Source: Biomphalaria glabrata (taxonomy: Eukaryota; Mollusca; Gastropoda; Planorbidae). Taken from it: a stretch of DNA of 64,000 nucleotides. The notes beneath the pieces are model-generated. The model searched no databases. It worked only from the letters and a program-made list of their open reading frames with translations, and was not told the DNA's origin. Below, piece by piece: positions 10,263 through 21,789 of the stretch (its first letter is position 1; every line of letters begins with the position of its first letter). The DNA lies in assembly GCF_947242115.1 (NCBI RefSeq), contig NC_074719.1, positions 44,778,384 to 44,842,383 of the forward strand, read 5' to 3'. A program made the position numbers and the translations under genes.

Positions 10263-10268
10263 TTTATT
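10263..10268 (-). promoter_or_regulatory. Poly(A) signal of the secreted-protein gene
   Basis: AATAAA on the - strand about 80 bases downstream of the stop codon at 10348-10350. Confidence 0.7.
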
Positions 10269-10347
10269 TCTTCAACCTTGTACTCAACACTTAACAATAT
10301 ATGATGTCTTAAAAAGTAATCGATCTGCTCAGTAATGGTAGTCGTGA

Positions 10348-13300
10348 TTATGCAACATCCTGTGCAGCCGCGTCAAGGGCAAGGTTGCCGGCACCCAGAG
10401 CTTGGTTTAGACCAGCTGCTTGAAGTAAGCCCAATCCTTTGGCGAGGCCGAGATTGGCGGCTAGGGCAGCTGCGTTGCCAAAAGCTGCTCCTTGGCCGAG
10501 GGCGAGGCCTGCCTTGGCAGCGCGGGCAGTTCTGCCGTCGCTTTTATCCCAAGTGGACACGTAGAGAAGAATCTTGCCTTTGTCCGAGATGAACAGACTC
10601 AGCTCGCGGTCTACGTCTGAAAACAGAATCCTGTGTTGTAAAACATTGGAGAACTGCACCAATAATCACTGAAGCCGTAGTACCATACTTCTAGTTAAGA
10701 CTTCAACGTAAAAGCGAAATAGGACAGTACAACAAAAGTTGAACACCTACGCTTGGAGGCAGGGGCGTCGCTAGAAACTTTCCATAGATTGGGGGTCCGG
10801 GGCTTGACCTTTTTGGGGGCCCCTGCATTTTGAGTAATATTTAATTTTTATGTAAAAAACACTCATTTGGGGCCGTGGGGGGCCCTAGAGGATTTTCAAA
10901 TTCTCCCCTCTCCTCCCCCACCCAAGCTACGCTTGGAGGTGAAGAGATTATTGGATATTTTGTTTATACTAAAGATAATTTAGAGTAATCTGCTTTATTT
11001 CGAAAAAAAATTCCTCTTTTTTTTGTTGTAAGCCATACGGTATAATCAATACTTACGATGTAATCAATACTTACTTATGATCATTCTGACAAAGTTGAAG
11101 GTCTCCAGGAGTGTATCCTTGAGGGGTGGGAGCAATATTGGGGCTGACCTACTATGATCATTGGCACCTACAATGAAAGGAGCAAACTATGTGTATGAGC
11201 TTGCAATGACTCACATTGACTTTAGCGAAATATATACTGAAAGATTCTAAATATCACAAACACAGACCGCATCACAAATGACAAGATTAGAAACATGATT
11301 AATACAGCCATTGGACCTCAGGATGACCTGCTAACTACTCTGAAAAAAAACGCAAGCTTAAATTCCACTGTCGTATCACAAGGTCCCCAGGGCTCGCAAA
11401 GACATTCCTTCAGGGAACAGTACCAGGAAAAAGAAGAAGAGTCAGACCGAGAAAGCGATGGGAAGACAGACAGAATGGACAGGCCTGTCATTGAAAGAAA
11501 TTCTCTGTAAGGCAAAAACCACAGAGGAATGGAGAAAGATAGTCAGCAGATCTTGTGTGGTGCCCCAAACGGTTTAACAGACCAAGGGAGGGGAAGGCAA
11601 AAATTGCGTCAAATTTTGGGTAAAGATTATTTCATTATAAAGAAACAATAAACATATTTTGTGATTTGCAAGAACTCTTATAAAACGATATGTTTAAACT
11701 GAATGTTTTAAACTAGAATTTTAAATACAGCCGTTTTTTTTGGTATACTTTAGACATCTGATTTTAATGCGTGGATTTTAATTAATTAGCGCTAAATCTC
11801 AAAGCCCGAATACCACAAAGTCTTTCGAATTATAGCAATGTCCAGCACAGGACATGTGATCCAAATGAGGGACTGTGTTATTTTTTCGCGTCTGGCCAAG
11901 ACCATTCGATATAGAAGACCTCATCACTGACCTGCAACGTCACAAGCTGTGGGCAGTTTAGACCAATAGCTAGGTGCCACGTCGTACAGACCTTTGACGT
12001 CGCAGGTCAGTATTCAGGCGCTACCGTTCATGTAACCACCATCTGTTAGACTAACTAACTTAAGGTAGCTAACAAATGGCTTTTTTAAAAACAAGTTACA
12101 TGAATCAATTGTTACAAATGAGACGTTTCATTCCACACAGTTGGTTTAAAAAAACGTTGAGTGAATGTTCAATGAATGTAAAATGAAATGTTCAATGAAT
12201 GTAAAATGAGATGTTTAATGAATGTAAAATGAGATGTTCAAGGAATGTAAAATGAGATGTAAAACGAATGTAAAATGAGATGTAAAACGAATGTAAAATG
12301 AGATGTAAAACGAATGTAAAATGAAATGTAAAACGAATGTAAAATGGGATGTAAAACGAATGTAAAATGAGATGTAAAACGAATGTAAAATGGGATGTAA
12401 AACGAATGAAAATGAGATGTAAAACGAATGTAAAATGAAATGTAAAACGAATGTAAAATGGGATGTAAAACGAATGTAAAATGAGATGTAAAACGAATGT
12501 AAAATGGGATGTAAAACGAATGAAAATGAGATGTAAAACGAATGTAAAATGAAATGTAAAACGAATGTAAAATGATATGTAAAACGAATGTAAAATGAGA
12601 TGTGAAACGAATGTAAACTGAGATGTGAAACGAATGCAAAATGAGATGTGAAACGAATGCAAACTGAGATGTAAAACGAATGCAAACTGAGATGTAAAAC
12701 GAATGTAAAAGGAGATGTAAAACGAATGTAAAATGAGATGTTCAATGAATGTAAAATGAGATGTAAAACGAATGTAAAATGAGATGTAAAACGAATGTAA
12801 AATGAGATGTAAAACGAATGTAAAATGAGATGTAAAACGAATGGAAAATGAGATGTAAAACGAATGTAAAATGAGATGTGAAACGAATGTAAACTGAGAT
12901 GTGAAACGAATGCAAAATGAGATGTGGAACGAATGCAAACTGAGATGTAAAACGAATGTAAAATGAGATGTAAAACGAATGTAAAATGAGATGTAAAACG
13001 AATGTAAAATGAGATGTAAAACGAATGTAAAATGAGATGTTCAAGGAATGTAAAATGAGATGTAAAACGAATGTAAAATGAGATGTGAAACGAATGTAAA
13101 CTGAGATGTGAAACGAATGCAAAATGAGATGTGAAACGAATGCAAACTGAGATGTAAAACGGATGTAAAATGAGATGTAAAACGAATGCAAACTGAGATG
13201 TAAACGAATGTAAAATGAGATGTAAAACGAATGTGAAATGAGATGTAAAACGAATTGTAAAACGAATGTAAAATGAGATGTAAAATGAGATGTAAAACGA

Positions 13301-16300
13301 ATGTAAAATGAAATGTAAAACAAATGTAAAATGAAATGTAAAACGAATGTAAAATGAGATGTAAAACGAATGTAAAATGAAATGTAAAACGAATGTAAAA
13401 TGAGATGTAAAACGAATATGAAATGTCTATAACATTACATAATATGGCCAGTTAAACATCTTGCCACATTGCATGTCTAACACAATATATCCTCTCCCTT
13501 CACATTTTGGCAAAAAAAAGTAAATGTTAACAAATGTAAATGTTAACAAAAAGTAAATGTTAACAAAAAGTAAACGTTAACAAAATGTAAATGTTAACAA
13601 AATGTAAATGTTAACAAAATGTAAATGTTAATACAGAACTAAGTGTGATAACTCTGCATAAATTAACGAAATCAAAAAACAAACCCACTGATGGAAGAAT
13701 TGAGCTGTTCCCACAATAGATCCATGATAAATACTAAATGTTCCAATCTCATCACCTGGTCAGACAAGAGACCTGAAAGGGAAAATAACTGAGTTACAAA
13801 GGTTCCTTTTAAATATATGTGATGTGGCCGATATTACAAATTAGTCAAATTATTTGATTTACTAAGTCCCGTATTTCGAAACAAGCTTCCTAGACGTATA
13901 TCTCTGTCCTACGTAGGACGTAATCACCTTCTTTTGTGAAGTAACGTCTGTATTATATAAGAAGATAAGATACATTCTAACTTGTATGTTTAATAAAACA
14001 GTAGCGTATCGACAATGCGACAGTTTCATCACTCTGCAGCTTAGATAACTCTGCCAGCTAGGATTCTTCTTCTTCTTCGTTCTCATTGTTATGTTGGAGT
14101 GTTCAGATGACTAGACCAATACACGAGTCGATGAACTGCGCAGTGGTTTCCAAATCAGGGAGCTCTCCATATAGTTTCCTTTCTATTGGGGTGATTTGGG
14201 GCCAATGTCTTATACCGGGCCTCTTGGTATAGAGAGCAGTTTTGGAGGACGTGGTCTGCATTCTCTGGTGATACTCCACATGGGCAGATTTCACTGGTTT
14301 CAATTTTGAGCTTGCCAGCTAGGATAACTCTGCCTTCACTGATAAAGCCGAAATGATACATTATATTTCACGCAGGTCATTTTCATTATAACAACCTTCT
14401 GAATTCATTATCTATTATTTCTGAGGTCTGTCTTTTCAAGTAAAATTAATTAATTTTTATAAGGCAAGGCCCTGTGTCTTCATACATTTAATAAAATTCC
14501 TCTTATCAGCTTGCTAGCTTTTTATGGTCGAAACCTGAAATCTGCCTAGACACCAATCTTGAAAATGGCTTAAAACGATTTTTCTAGAAATTGGACAGAT
14601 TATACTGTTATATATATCTTTGGGAATAGAAAAACTAGCTAGTTGGCCACATTAAGGAGTGCATACACCAATCTTTAAAATGGCTATAACTTTTTTTTCT
14701 TTAAATTTGATAGATAATATGATTATCATTAATATCTTTGAAAAAAAGAAAAACTAGCTAACTGGCCACACTACGGGAAAAAAAGGGGGGGGGGCAAACA
14801 GCAGTTATGAAAACGATTTTTCTAGAAATTTGACAGATTATATCATTATATATATTTATCTTTGGTCTTTAACTCTTACTCTCCGTAATTATTTACCACA
14901 TTCTGATGGAATCAACATTTGTATCGTCGGTTAGGAGAGAAAGAGTTAATAAACAAAAAAGCAAACAACTTTTTATGTTACTTGTTCTAAGAATATTTAG
15001 TTTTACAAAAATCTTTCTACTAAAATAACACGGCGAAGCTCCAAAATGTTCGTTTCTATCTGCATTGAATCCGTATTTTTACTTCACATTGCAACTAAAA
15101 TGAACGCGAGACACTTGACAAGATACTTACCAATTTTAGCAACATCTTGAGTGAATTGTTTCACTGAAAGAGATGAGCATGTTTAGCGTTAGGACAATCT
15201 GAGTTGATGTTATTAGTACATATCAGGTAGAGAATGCCTACTATAGGATTGTGAAGTTCATACTTTATATTTTTTTTTTATTAGACCTACGTACAGGGGC
15301 GGACAGGGTGCCAAAATCGGCCCGGGCTTTTCTATAAAATTCGGCCCACAAATTCTCTATCATGTGATGGGCATCCAGTTCTAGGTGTATCGGTCCTTAA
15401 AAATCTTTGTTAAGTTTGATAATGTATCGATATGCATGCATACCGTGAACTCTATATCTTTATAAGCAATATAGCGTCTTTTTAAAACAGCAATTACGTA
15501 GGCCCTAAAAAGATGAAGCCTACTAGTAGCACTGTCTACATTCTACATTTTATTTACGGAAAATGTGTTAGATTAAAATAGTATTACACTGCAATGTCTG
15601 TGAAAGATTTGTTTAAACACGACGCTCATAGGGTCTTTCATACAAATAATATAACAATATTATAAAACCTTTAACAACTTGATATGTGCCATAGTGGCTT
15701 CGATCAAGTCATTTCGGTGGCCCTACCGGCCCATTTGGGTACCGGCCCACCGGGCATTTTCCCAAATGCCCATATAGCCAGTCCGCCCCTGCTTACGTAA
15801 CATCTGGGATCTATGTTTCCTCTGACAAAGAAAACAGCCCAGCGACTATTTTTTCCTATATAAACTCAATAGCTTTAAACTAAATAAGAAGATCCTAGAT
15901 AAATTTTAAGGAGCGACTATACAAAATCTGCTAACATACGGAATAACTTGTTGGCAAGGCAACGCTTCATCTAAACAGTTACGCCGCCTAGAAAACATTA
16001 TAAATAGGGCACCAACAGCCACCCGCTCCATCATAACTACGTCAAGTCTTCGCGAAGTGGGCGACTACTGTCAATGAAGACTAGAACAGAGCGGTATAAA
16101 AACTCGTTCGTTCCTTACTCGGTCAGACTCTATCAACGTCACCCTTCGATCAGGAATGAAAAGGACCAAGATGCCTGTGGGTAGTCGCTGAATAAGTGTG
16201 GGAAGCGTGGTCGAAAGGCCAAAAGGGGGCTCGAGGTTCGACACCCGACTCGGGCAGAGTCTACTGAGCGCATTAAGGCAGCACGGAAAACTAACTCCTA

Positions 16301-18245
16301 GACCCCCCCCCCACACACACACACACAAATGAGATTGGACCAAAAGCGCTCTGAGAATGCTACAAGCATGAAAGTAGCGCTATATAAAAGCTATAATAAT
16401 AATTTATGTTGTGTCTGTTCTATTTATGTGTATCAGTGTATGTTTCTGTTGTGATGTTGGTATATAAGAAAAGAGCCCTTGTAATCACAACAAATTTCCA
16501 CAAGGATCAATAAAGCAGGCTTAGTCTACCCACAATGTTTACACATATTTAGTTACAACGCGTTGCATTAAGTTTAAGCATGTTTAATGTCCTTTAATTA
16601 AGCGCAACACAATGTACATATAGAATAAACATATGCTACGTTATCAGATAATCTAACAGACTTGACAAACGGACTGGAGTTAGCCATAACATAAACAGCT
16701 AATTATGCTAATTTGGTGCCAAACAATAGGAATACAAAATATGTTCAAGACTTACTATATTCCTGAGAGTATGGATACCATTTGTCAATGGCTGTTGCTA
16801 TGGAATAAAGCTCTTTGCTCAAAGCAACTGTGGACATGCCTGTAGGTAGAACAATTAAAAAGGACAATATTGTAGATTGAATCGAAGCAAAGCGTTTGGT
16901 TCTTACATATTAATATTTGCTAATTATAATAATTGGCGACATTAGTATCGGGCAAGGCAAAGTTATAGGAAAACTTAATAATATTGCTGTTTTTTTAAGT
17001 AAAATTACATTACCAAAGTCACTTGAAACAAAACCTTAAGTTTCATAATTACACAGCAATTATAGTTACCACATTTTATTGTTTAAGTTCTCCTAAATTT
17101 GCTAAACCTATACGATGGAGGGTACTCTAAACAAGAATTGTACAACTGAGACAAATAAGCAAACGAAATATGTTTTAAACTAGGTCTATAGGTCTTAATG
17201 TTTTCAAATATTATGAAGCTTGTTGTCTATTCTTGGGGTGCTAACGCAAAGCCCACCAAAGGCCAACCCAACGAATGGTTTACGCTGTCACTAATCCGGC
17301 CCTGATTAGAATGTAGTGGCGTCCTCTGTAATTAGGCGTACCTCTGACCAAGTCCCCTCGAAGTCGGTGCACTTTGTCTGCGATGTCGTTGACATCATTT
17401 TGTTGGATTGAGTCAGGAGACTGGCACTAGATAATGGAAACAACGAACATTGAGATGAATAAAATAATTTTAAAAAAATACACAATTTGTAAAACAAACT
17501 CGTTTATATAAAAAGTAAAGTAAAGTTCCCCTTTCAGACCTTGTGGTACCTCTGACCAAGTCCCCTCAAAGTCGGTGCACATTGTCTGCAATTTCGTTCA
17601 CATCTTTTTGTTGGATTGAGTCAGTGGGCCTTCAAGTCAGAAGAGTTATCTCTACCAGGGTCGTCTCCGAGAGTGGGTACATGACAAGTGGTTGAGATCC
17701 TGGGATGGCTCCAACAAAGCCCGTGGAGTCTGGCAGCATTTGCGCCGCCAGGACCGCGACGATCCATGGTGGAGGCTCAAAAGGTCGGAACAATCAATCA
17801 TTGCGCAGTATAGAAAGGGGCACTGCCCTGCTGGTGCTTACTTTGCCCGGTTCCGTCCAATTTTTGATGCCCGTTGCCGACACTGTGGAGAGTCGGTGGA
17901 AACAGTGGCGCATCTCTCGCAAGAGTAGTTTGTCTGCAGAGTCACTTGACCTGTATGGAAGCTTAAAGGCACTACGCCTAACAGCAGAGTTTCTCGCCAA
18001 GGCTCTACGGGAGGACTTATCCTTCCAGCCTTGCTACCAATCTGAGTTGATCTCATGTACCCGCGTCGTCACACCAGCCTCCCTTGATCACGTGACCCGC
18101 CTAGAGCCCGCCCACGTTCTTGTCACTATCGCCTTTTAATATTAACACTTAATAAATACAAGTCAAACAGTTATTCAAAATGTTCTCATAAATGTACCTT
18201 GACATAAGCTGCTGCCAGCACAATGATCAGAGCTTTGGAAAACAT
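10348..18245 (-). CDS. Unrecognised small secreted protein, seven exons (paralogue 1)
   Basis: Not recognised. Exons in transcript order: 18245-18198, 17420-17342, 16839-16756, 15163-15131, 13772-13689, 11143-11075 and 10616-10348 (stop TAA). All introns are GT-AG (GTACAT, GTACGC, GTAAGT, GTAAGT, GTGGGT, GTAAGT). The first is phase 0 and the rest phase 1. Coding length is 666 nt, 221 residues. Exon 1 is exactly a signal peptide, MFSKALIIVLAAAYVK. The mature part looks helical and polar (SPDSIQQNDVNDIADKVHRL; MSTVALSKELYSIATAIDKW; KQFTQDVAKI), then TPILLPPLKDTLLETFNFVR and VDRELSLFISDKGKILLYVS. The last 55 residues are Ala/Gly/Leu-rich with repeated GLA, ALG and NLGLA motifs. No cysteine occurs in the assembled chain. 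A poly(A) signal follows at 10268-10263. A paralogue lies at 35216-30708. The introns are filled with repeats. Function unknown; secretion is inferred from the leader only. Confidence 0.82.
10760..10931. mobile_element. hAT-type MITE in intron 6 of the secreted-protein gene
   Basis: Starts CAGGGGCGTCGCTAG and is flanked by the 8-bp repeat CTTGGAGG at 10752-10759 and 10932-10939. The interior has GGGGGCCCCTGCATTTTG and a C-rich stretch. The right terminus is eroded (ends CCAAGCTACG). Confidence 0.65.
11268..11590 (+). pseudogene. LINE-A C-terminal fragment
   Basis: Same segment as 6860-7262 in another orientation: AACATGATTAATACAGCCAT, then GATGACCTGCTAACTACTCT, CTTCAGGGAACAGTACCAGG and GGAATGGAGAAAGATAGTCA. 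The reading frame is broken several times. Confidence 0.75.
11916..12025 (+). repeat. Dispersed repeat E, copy 3
   Basis: GACCTGCAACGTCACAAGCT, GACCAATAGCTAGGTGCCAC and GTCGTACAGACC match 995-1078. Confidence 0.6.
12160..13420. repeat. 23-bp minisatellite, about 54 units
   Basis: Unit ATGAGATGTAAAACGAATGT + AAA, with variants (AAACTGAGATGTG, TTCAATGAATG) arranged in a partial higher-order pattern. Long - strand frames of repeated SFYIRFTSH-like peptides are artefacts. Lies in intron 5 of the secreted-protein gene. Confidence 0.95.
13521..13632. repeat. 17-bp tandem repeat
   Basis: GTAAATGTTAACAAAAT repeated about six times. Confidence 0.9.
14064..14313 (-). mobile_element. LINE-C (Nimbus-like) 5'-truncated copy with target duplication
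   Basis: On the - strand it encodes KLKIETSEICPCGVSPENAD and HVLQNCSLY, the CCHC end of the element whose long copy is at 38970-40780. It ends in a (GAA)n tail. An 11-bp target duplication GCCAGCTAGGA flanks it at 14053-14063 and 14314-14324. It lies in intron 4 of the secreted-protein gene. Confidence 0.88.
14530..14870. repeat. Cluster of three diverged ~115-bp units
   Basis: Each unit carries ACCAATCTTGAAAATGGCT-, TTTCTAGAAATTTGACAGAT- and AAAACTAGCTAACTGGCCAC-like blocks, in that order. Confidence 0.65.
14869..14949 (-). mobile_element. 81-bp TTAA-ended MITE, copy 1
   Basis: Terminal inverted repeat TTAACTCTTTCTCTCC on the - strand, with one mismatch in the opposite end. The interior is GTCGG, ATTCCATCAGAATG and GGTAAATAATTACGGAGAG. 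The second copy at 53524-53604 has the same length and about five differences by eye. TTAA ends suggest the piggyBac group. Confidence 0.8.
15294..15791. mobile_element. hAT-type MITE, 498 bp
   Basis: Termini CAGGGGCGGAC and GTCCGCCCCTG are inverted repeats. The 8-bp flanks are CCTACGTA (15286-15293) and CTTACGTA (15792-15799). A second member with perfect flanks is at 49464-49932. It lies in intron 3 of the secreted-protein gene. Confidence 0.88.
16190..16402 (+). mobile_element. SINE-B copy
   Basis: GGGGGCTCGAGGTTCGACAC, GGCAGCACGGAAAACTAACT, TTGGACCAAAAGCGCTCTGA, then AAGCTATAATAATAAT. Same plan as 2440-2682. Confidence 0.85.
16405..16520 (+). repeat. LINE-type 3' end
   Basis: TTGTAATCACAACAAATTTC and AAGGATCAATAAAGC resemble a LINE 3' UTR with its poly(A) signal. 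It directly follows the SINE-B tail. Confidence 0.4.
17508..17545 (-). mobile_element. SINE-A tail remnant
   Basis: TAAAGTTCCCCTTTCAGACC is the reverse complement of the conserved SINE-A 3' end. It abuts the decayed exon copy that follows. Confidence 0.55.
17548..17626 (-). pseudogene. Decayed duplicate of exon 2 of the secreted-protein gene
   Basis: On the - strand it reads DSIQQKDVNEIADNVHRL and then a stop (CGA to TGA relative to exon 2), then GDLVRG. It matches exon 2 (17342-17420) over about 75 bases, including the donor region (GAGGTAC). The acceptor dinucleotide equivalent to CAG is not preserved (GGCCCAC). It lies in intron 1, about 130 bp from the functional exon. Confidence 0.85.
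17641..18170 (+). pseudogene. LINE-E C-terminal fragment
   Basis: The + frame reads VWQHLRRQDRDDPWWRLKRS, SIIAQYRKGHCPAGAYFARF, then CRHCGESVETVAHLSQE, a CCH-type finger typical of the LINE C-terminus. Another frame adds DLYGSLKALRLTAEF. It ends in an AATAAA-containing tail. 5'-truncated; clade not assigned. Confidence 0.7.
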
Positions 18246-18299
18246 TGTGTCTGTCTACGTCCTGTCTTGCACACACTGAACTGACTGAAACCTGACGCA

Positions 18300-18970
18300 A
18301 TGAAAATTGTAATTGTTGAACAGATTTTTTTTCTTAATTTGCATCTAATTAGCTAGTATTACCCACGTGACTATAACACGCAGTGGGTCTTATGTATTTA
18401 CAAAGACTCACGACCTCTTAGTTTTTAAACAGACCCTCCATTCTTTCTCATTTCCTTTACTAAGAAAGCAAAAACAAAAGGATTTTGACGAAACAATTAA
18501 AAGAAAAGATTCTTATGACTTACAGATTTAGTTACTGTCTCTAGCACTATCAGCGGGGTATATGAGCCCTGGGTTAGAGCCACTGGTGTAAAATGTCCCC
18601 ATGAGCGACAGACATTGATTTAAGGACACCAATTATCTTTTTGTGTGAGATCAGCTAATTTGCGCAGAAGTTAAAAAGCGCGACCTTCACCTTCTTGAAC
18701 AGAGGGAAAGTTAGCATGAAGACGAAAAATTGAATGTAAACTTACTTTGTGGTGGTTTGAAACTAATGAAGAGGTAGAAGATAAACAACTCTGATGTGCT
18801 TTTTTTTTTAAAAGGGGGGGGGGGGTATATATATCTGTTTATATAAAAATTTCAGGCACAATTAGATAGAGCCATTTTAATTTCAATTAGTTTCAAAACA
18901 CGTTCAATGACACTAAAAAAGATTGATATGAAAATTCTTTAATAGATCACGGTATGGTGGAGAAACATTC
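18300..18970. other. Region upstream of the secreted-protein gene
   Basis: Contains the presumed promoter of the - strand gene starting at 18245. I see no clear TATA box. A G-run lies at 18819-18828. No coding content. Confidence 0.4.
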
Positions 18971-18972
18971 CC

Positions 18973-19060
18973 CAGGGCCGTCCTGAGGTAATTGGAGGCC
19001 CTAAGCAAATGGAATTAGGTAGCCTCTTAATATATATATATGACCTGTGTTATGCAGTGT
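18973..19060. mobile_element. Terminus of a hAT-type MITE
   Basis: CAGGGCCGTCCTGAGG resembles the CAGGGCCGG ends of the element at 58453. The other end was not found. Confidence 0.4.
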
Positions 19061-19489
19061 GTATGCCTGTTTCTGTTGGCTGGATAGTTTCTGATGTAAT
19101 AAAGAGAAAGTCTATGGCAGTTGAGGTTATAGGCCTACCTACGGGAGTAAAAGGGACGTCATGGAGACGTTCGAGAGGATGATGTTTAGTTTTAAAGTTC
19201 AAAATATTTTTAGATCACATGGATTTCTACATATATCTAAACTAAGTCAAAAGCTGTAGTCATATACATTGTATAAAAAAAAAAGTTAAATTGAATTTAG
19301 TTTTTAAAAAAAAGTTTGCTCACGTTTTAATCATGCTCGGAATTAATAGCCAGGCAACTCAACGTCATTAATTAACATGCATGACTAGACGGACACATGA
19401 ACTGCGTAGGACGTAATTATCTTCTTTTTTTTTTTTTTTGAAGTAACGTCTGTAATAAATGGCATGAGAGAGTAATAGGTTTAGTTGGG

Positions 19490-19590
19490 CCAGCTGTCTG
19501 TAGTTCTGTAGCTACAACCCAATCAACGAGCTATAAACAGGTTGTGACGTTGATGGCCTGTGTTCAGGCCTTCTATAACAAAGGTCTCAG
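19490..19590 (-). repeat. Dispersed repeat E, inverted copy
   Basis: The reverse complement contains GAAGGCCTGAACACAGGCC, ACGTCACAACCTG and GTAGCTACAG. Confidence 0.55.
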
Positions 19591-19627
19591 TTCAACCCTT
19601 TTAAAACCTGTGATACTTTTTTTTTTA

Positions 19628-19830
19628 AAGCAACTTCATGATTATAGCATGTTCAGAGCGCTATAGTCCAAATCTCATTTGTGGACCCTAGGGGAAAAGG
19701 GATATTTAGGAGAGGGTAATCCGTGCTGTCCTTAGGCGCTCAGTAAACACAACTCTAAAATCAAATCTCGTTCCCCTTGGATAGGTAGCTAGGGCCAAGC
19801 TCAAGTGTGCTTAGCCTCTCGGCCACACAT
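19628..19830 (-). mobile_element. SINE-B copy, reverse
   Basis: Reverse complement carries TGGCCGAGAGGCTAAGCACA, GCGCCTAAGGACAGCACGG, ATGAGATTTGGACTATAGCG and GCTCTGAACATGCTATAATC. Confidence 0.75.
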
Positions 19831-20028
19831 TTGTTTCACCTAAAAACTTAATAGCTACTTGTTAAAAAGGAAATATTGATTTTAAAAATTCAAGACACTT
19901 CAGAAATAAAATTTGATACATTTTAGTTAAATGTGTTTAAATTTAGAGTCTATATTTAGTGGCATATTGTTTGAGTTTAAACTTTGGCTAAACTAATTAG
20001 TGTTTATCGATTGTGTTATTTGAATAGC

Positions 20029-20085
20029 TAGGTCTTGTTGATAGGTCTTGTTGATAGGTCTTGTTGATAGGTCTTGTTGGTCAGT
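20029..20085. repeat. 13-bp tandem repeat
   Basis: TAGGTCTTGTTGA repeated four times, plus one diverged unit. Confidence 0.95.
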
Positions 20086-20129
20086 CATTGTAGCTTAACG
20101 ATTAGCTGAGAACTGGGCCGAAGATGTAA

Positions 20130-21600
20130 TTTATTCAAAGAACTAAATTCATGTTCAATGTCCCTAGTGACTTCATGTTTCACTATCACTGGTGACTACG
20201 TGCTTCTATGTTATCCATGGTCATTACAAATTTAACCGTCCCAGACGACTGTTTACTGTCCCTGGCGATAGAAACTTCAAACGTTAAATATGACTGAATG
20301 TTTCATTGTCCCTGGTGGCTTAATGTTTCATTGTTCCTGGTGACTGAATTTTTTTCCTGTTCCTGGTCACTGAAAGTTTTACAGTCCCTGGGAACTTAGT
20401 CCTTAACTACTAACGTTTTCACTGTCCCTGGTAATAGAATTTTTTTCTGTCCCTGATGATTGAGAGATGCATTGTCCCTGATGACTGAATTGTTATCTGC
20501 CCCTAGTGTACGAAAGTTTCACAGCATCTAATGACTTAATGGCTGAAAGTTTCAGTGTCCCTGGTTAACGAAAGTTTGACTGTTCCTAATGACTTAATGA
20601 CTGAAAGTTTCACAGTCCATTGTAACTGAAAATTTTAATGTCCCCGTGACTGAATTGTTTTCTGTGCCTAGTGACTGAAAGTTTTACTATTAAGTTTCAC
20701 TGTCCCTGGTGACTAAATTGTTTTTTGTTTCTGGTGATATAAATTTTAACTGTCTATTCTGACTGAATGTTTCACTGTCCTTGGAAACTTAGTTTCACTG
20801 TCCAGGTGACTGAAAGTTTAGCTGTCCCTGGGAACTTAGTTTCAACGTCCTTGAGTACTAACGTTTTCACTGTCCCTGGTATTATAATTGTTTTTTGTCC
20901 CTGATTATTGAAAATTTCATTGTCCCTGATGACTGAATTGTTATCTGCCCCTAGTGTACGATAGTTTCACAGTACCTAATGACTACATGGCTGAAAGTTT
21001 CACTGTCCCTGGTAAATGAAAATTTTAATGTCCCCGTGAATGAATTGTTTCTGTCCCTAGTGACTGAAAGTTTTACTATTAAGTTTCACTGTCCCTGGTG
21101 ACTAAATTGTTTTTTGGTTTAAATTTTAACTGTCTATTCTGACTGAATGTTTCACTGTCCTTGGAAACTTAGTTTCACTGTCCCTGGTGACTGAAAGTTT
21201 TACTATTAAGTTTCAGTGTCCCTGGTGACTGAAAATTTAATATTAAGTTTCAGTGTCCCTGGTGACTGAAAGTTTTACTATTAAGTTTCAGTGTCCCTGG
21301 TGACTAAATTGTTTTTTTGGTTTAAATTTTAACTGTCTATTCTGACTGAATGTTTCACTGTCCTTGGAAATTTAGTTTCACTGTCCCTGGTGACTGAATG
21401 GTTTTCTGTTCCTGGTGACTGAAAGTTTTACTGTCCCTGAAAACACAATGTTTCACTGTCATTGGTGACTGAATTGTTTTCTGGTGATTGAAACTGTCAC
21501 TGTCCCCGATGACTTAATGGTTGAAAGTATTACTTTCCCTGGGGACTGAATTGTTTTCTGTCCCTGGTGACTGAAATTTCACTGTCCCTGATTTTTAGAA
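20130..21600. repeat. Degenerate ~27-bp minisatellite (1.4 kb)
   Basis: Dozens of GACTGAATGTTTCACTGTCC + CTGGT-like units with heavy variation. Some 150-200 bp blocks are repeated almost intact (for example 20680-20790 and 21060-21180), pointing to block duplication after divergence. Confidence 0.85.
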
Positions 21601-21789
21601 CATAAATGAGTACGTTTTGGTTTTGTGTCAATAATGTATTTTCTTAAAATAGCTTCTTCAAAGTAATTTAAGCGGGAAGTTGTAAAACACTTCAATTGAA
21701 ACACTTTTAGCTGTCACCTTCTCAAAATATGTCGTTCATCTTTGCGACAAATGAAACACTCTTGTGTTTTCCCCGTTACGTTTTGGGTA

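Noticed and set aside
12192-13323. Long - strand frames of FTFVLHLILHSFYIS-type repeats
   Set aside because: Product of the 23-bp array. Three overlapping frames give the same type of peptide, as expected for a repeat.
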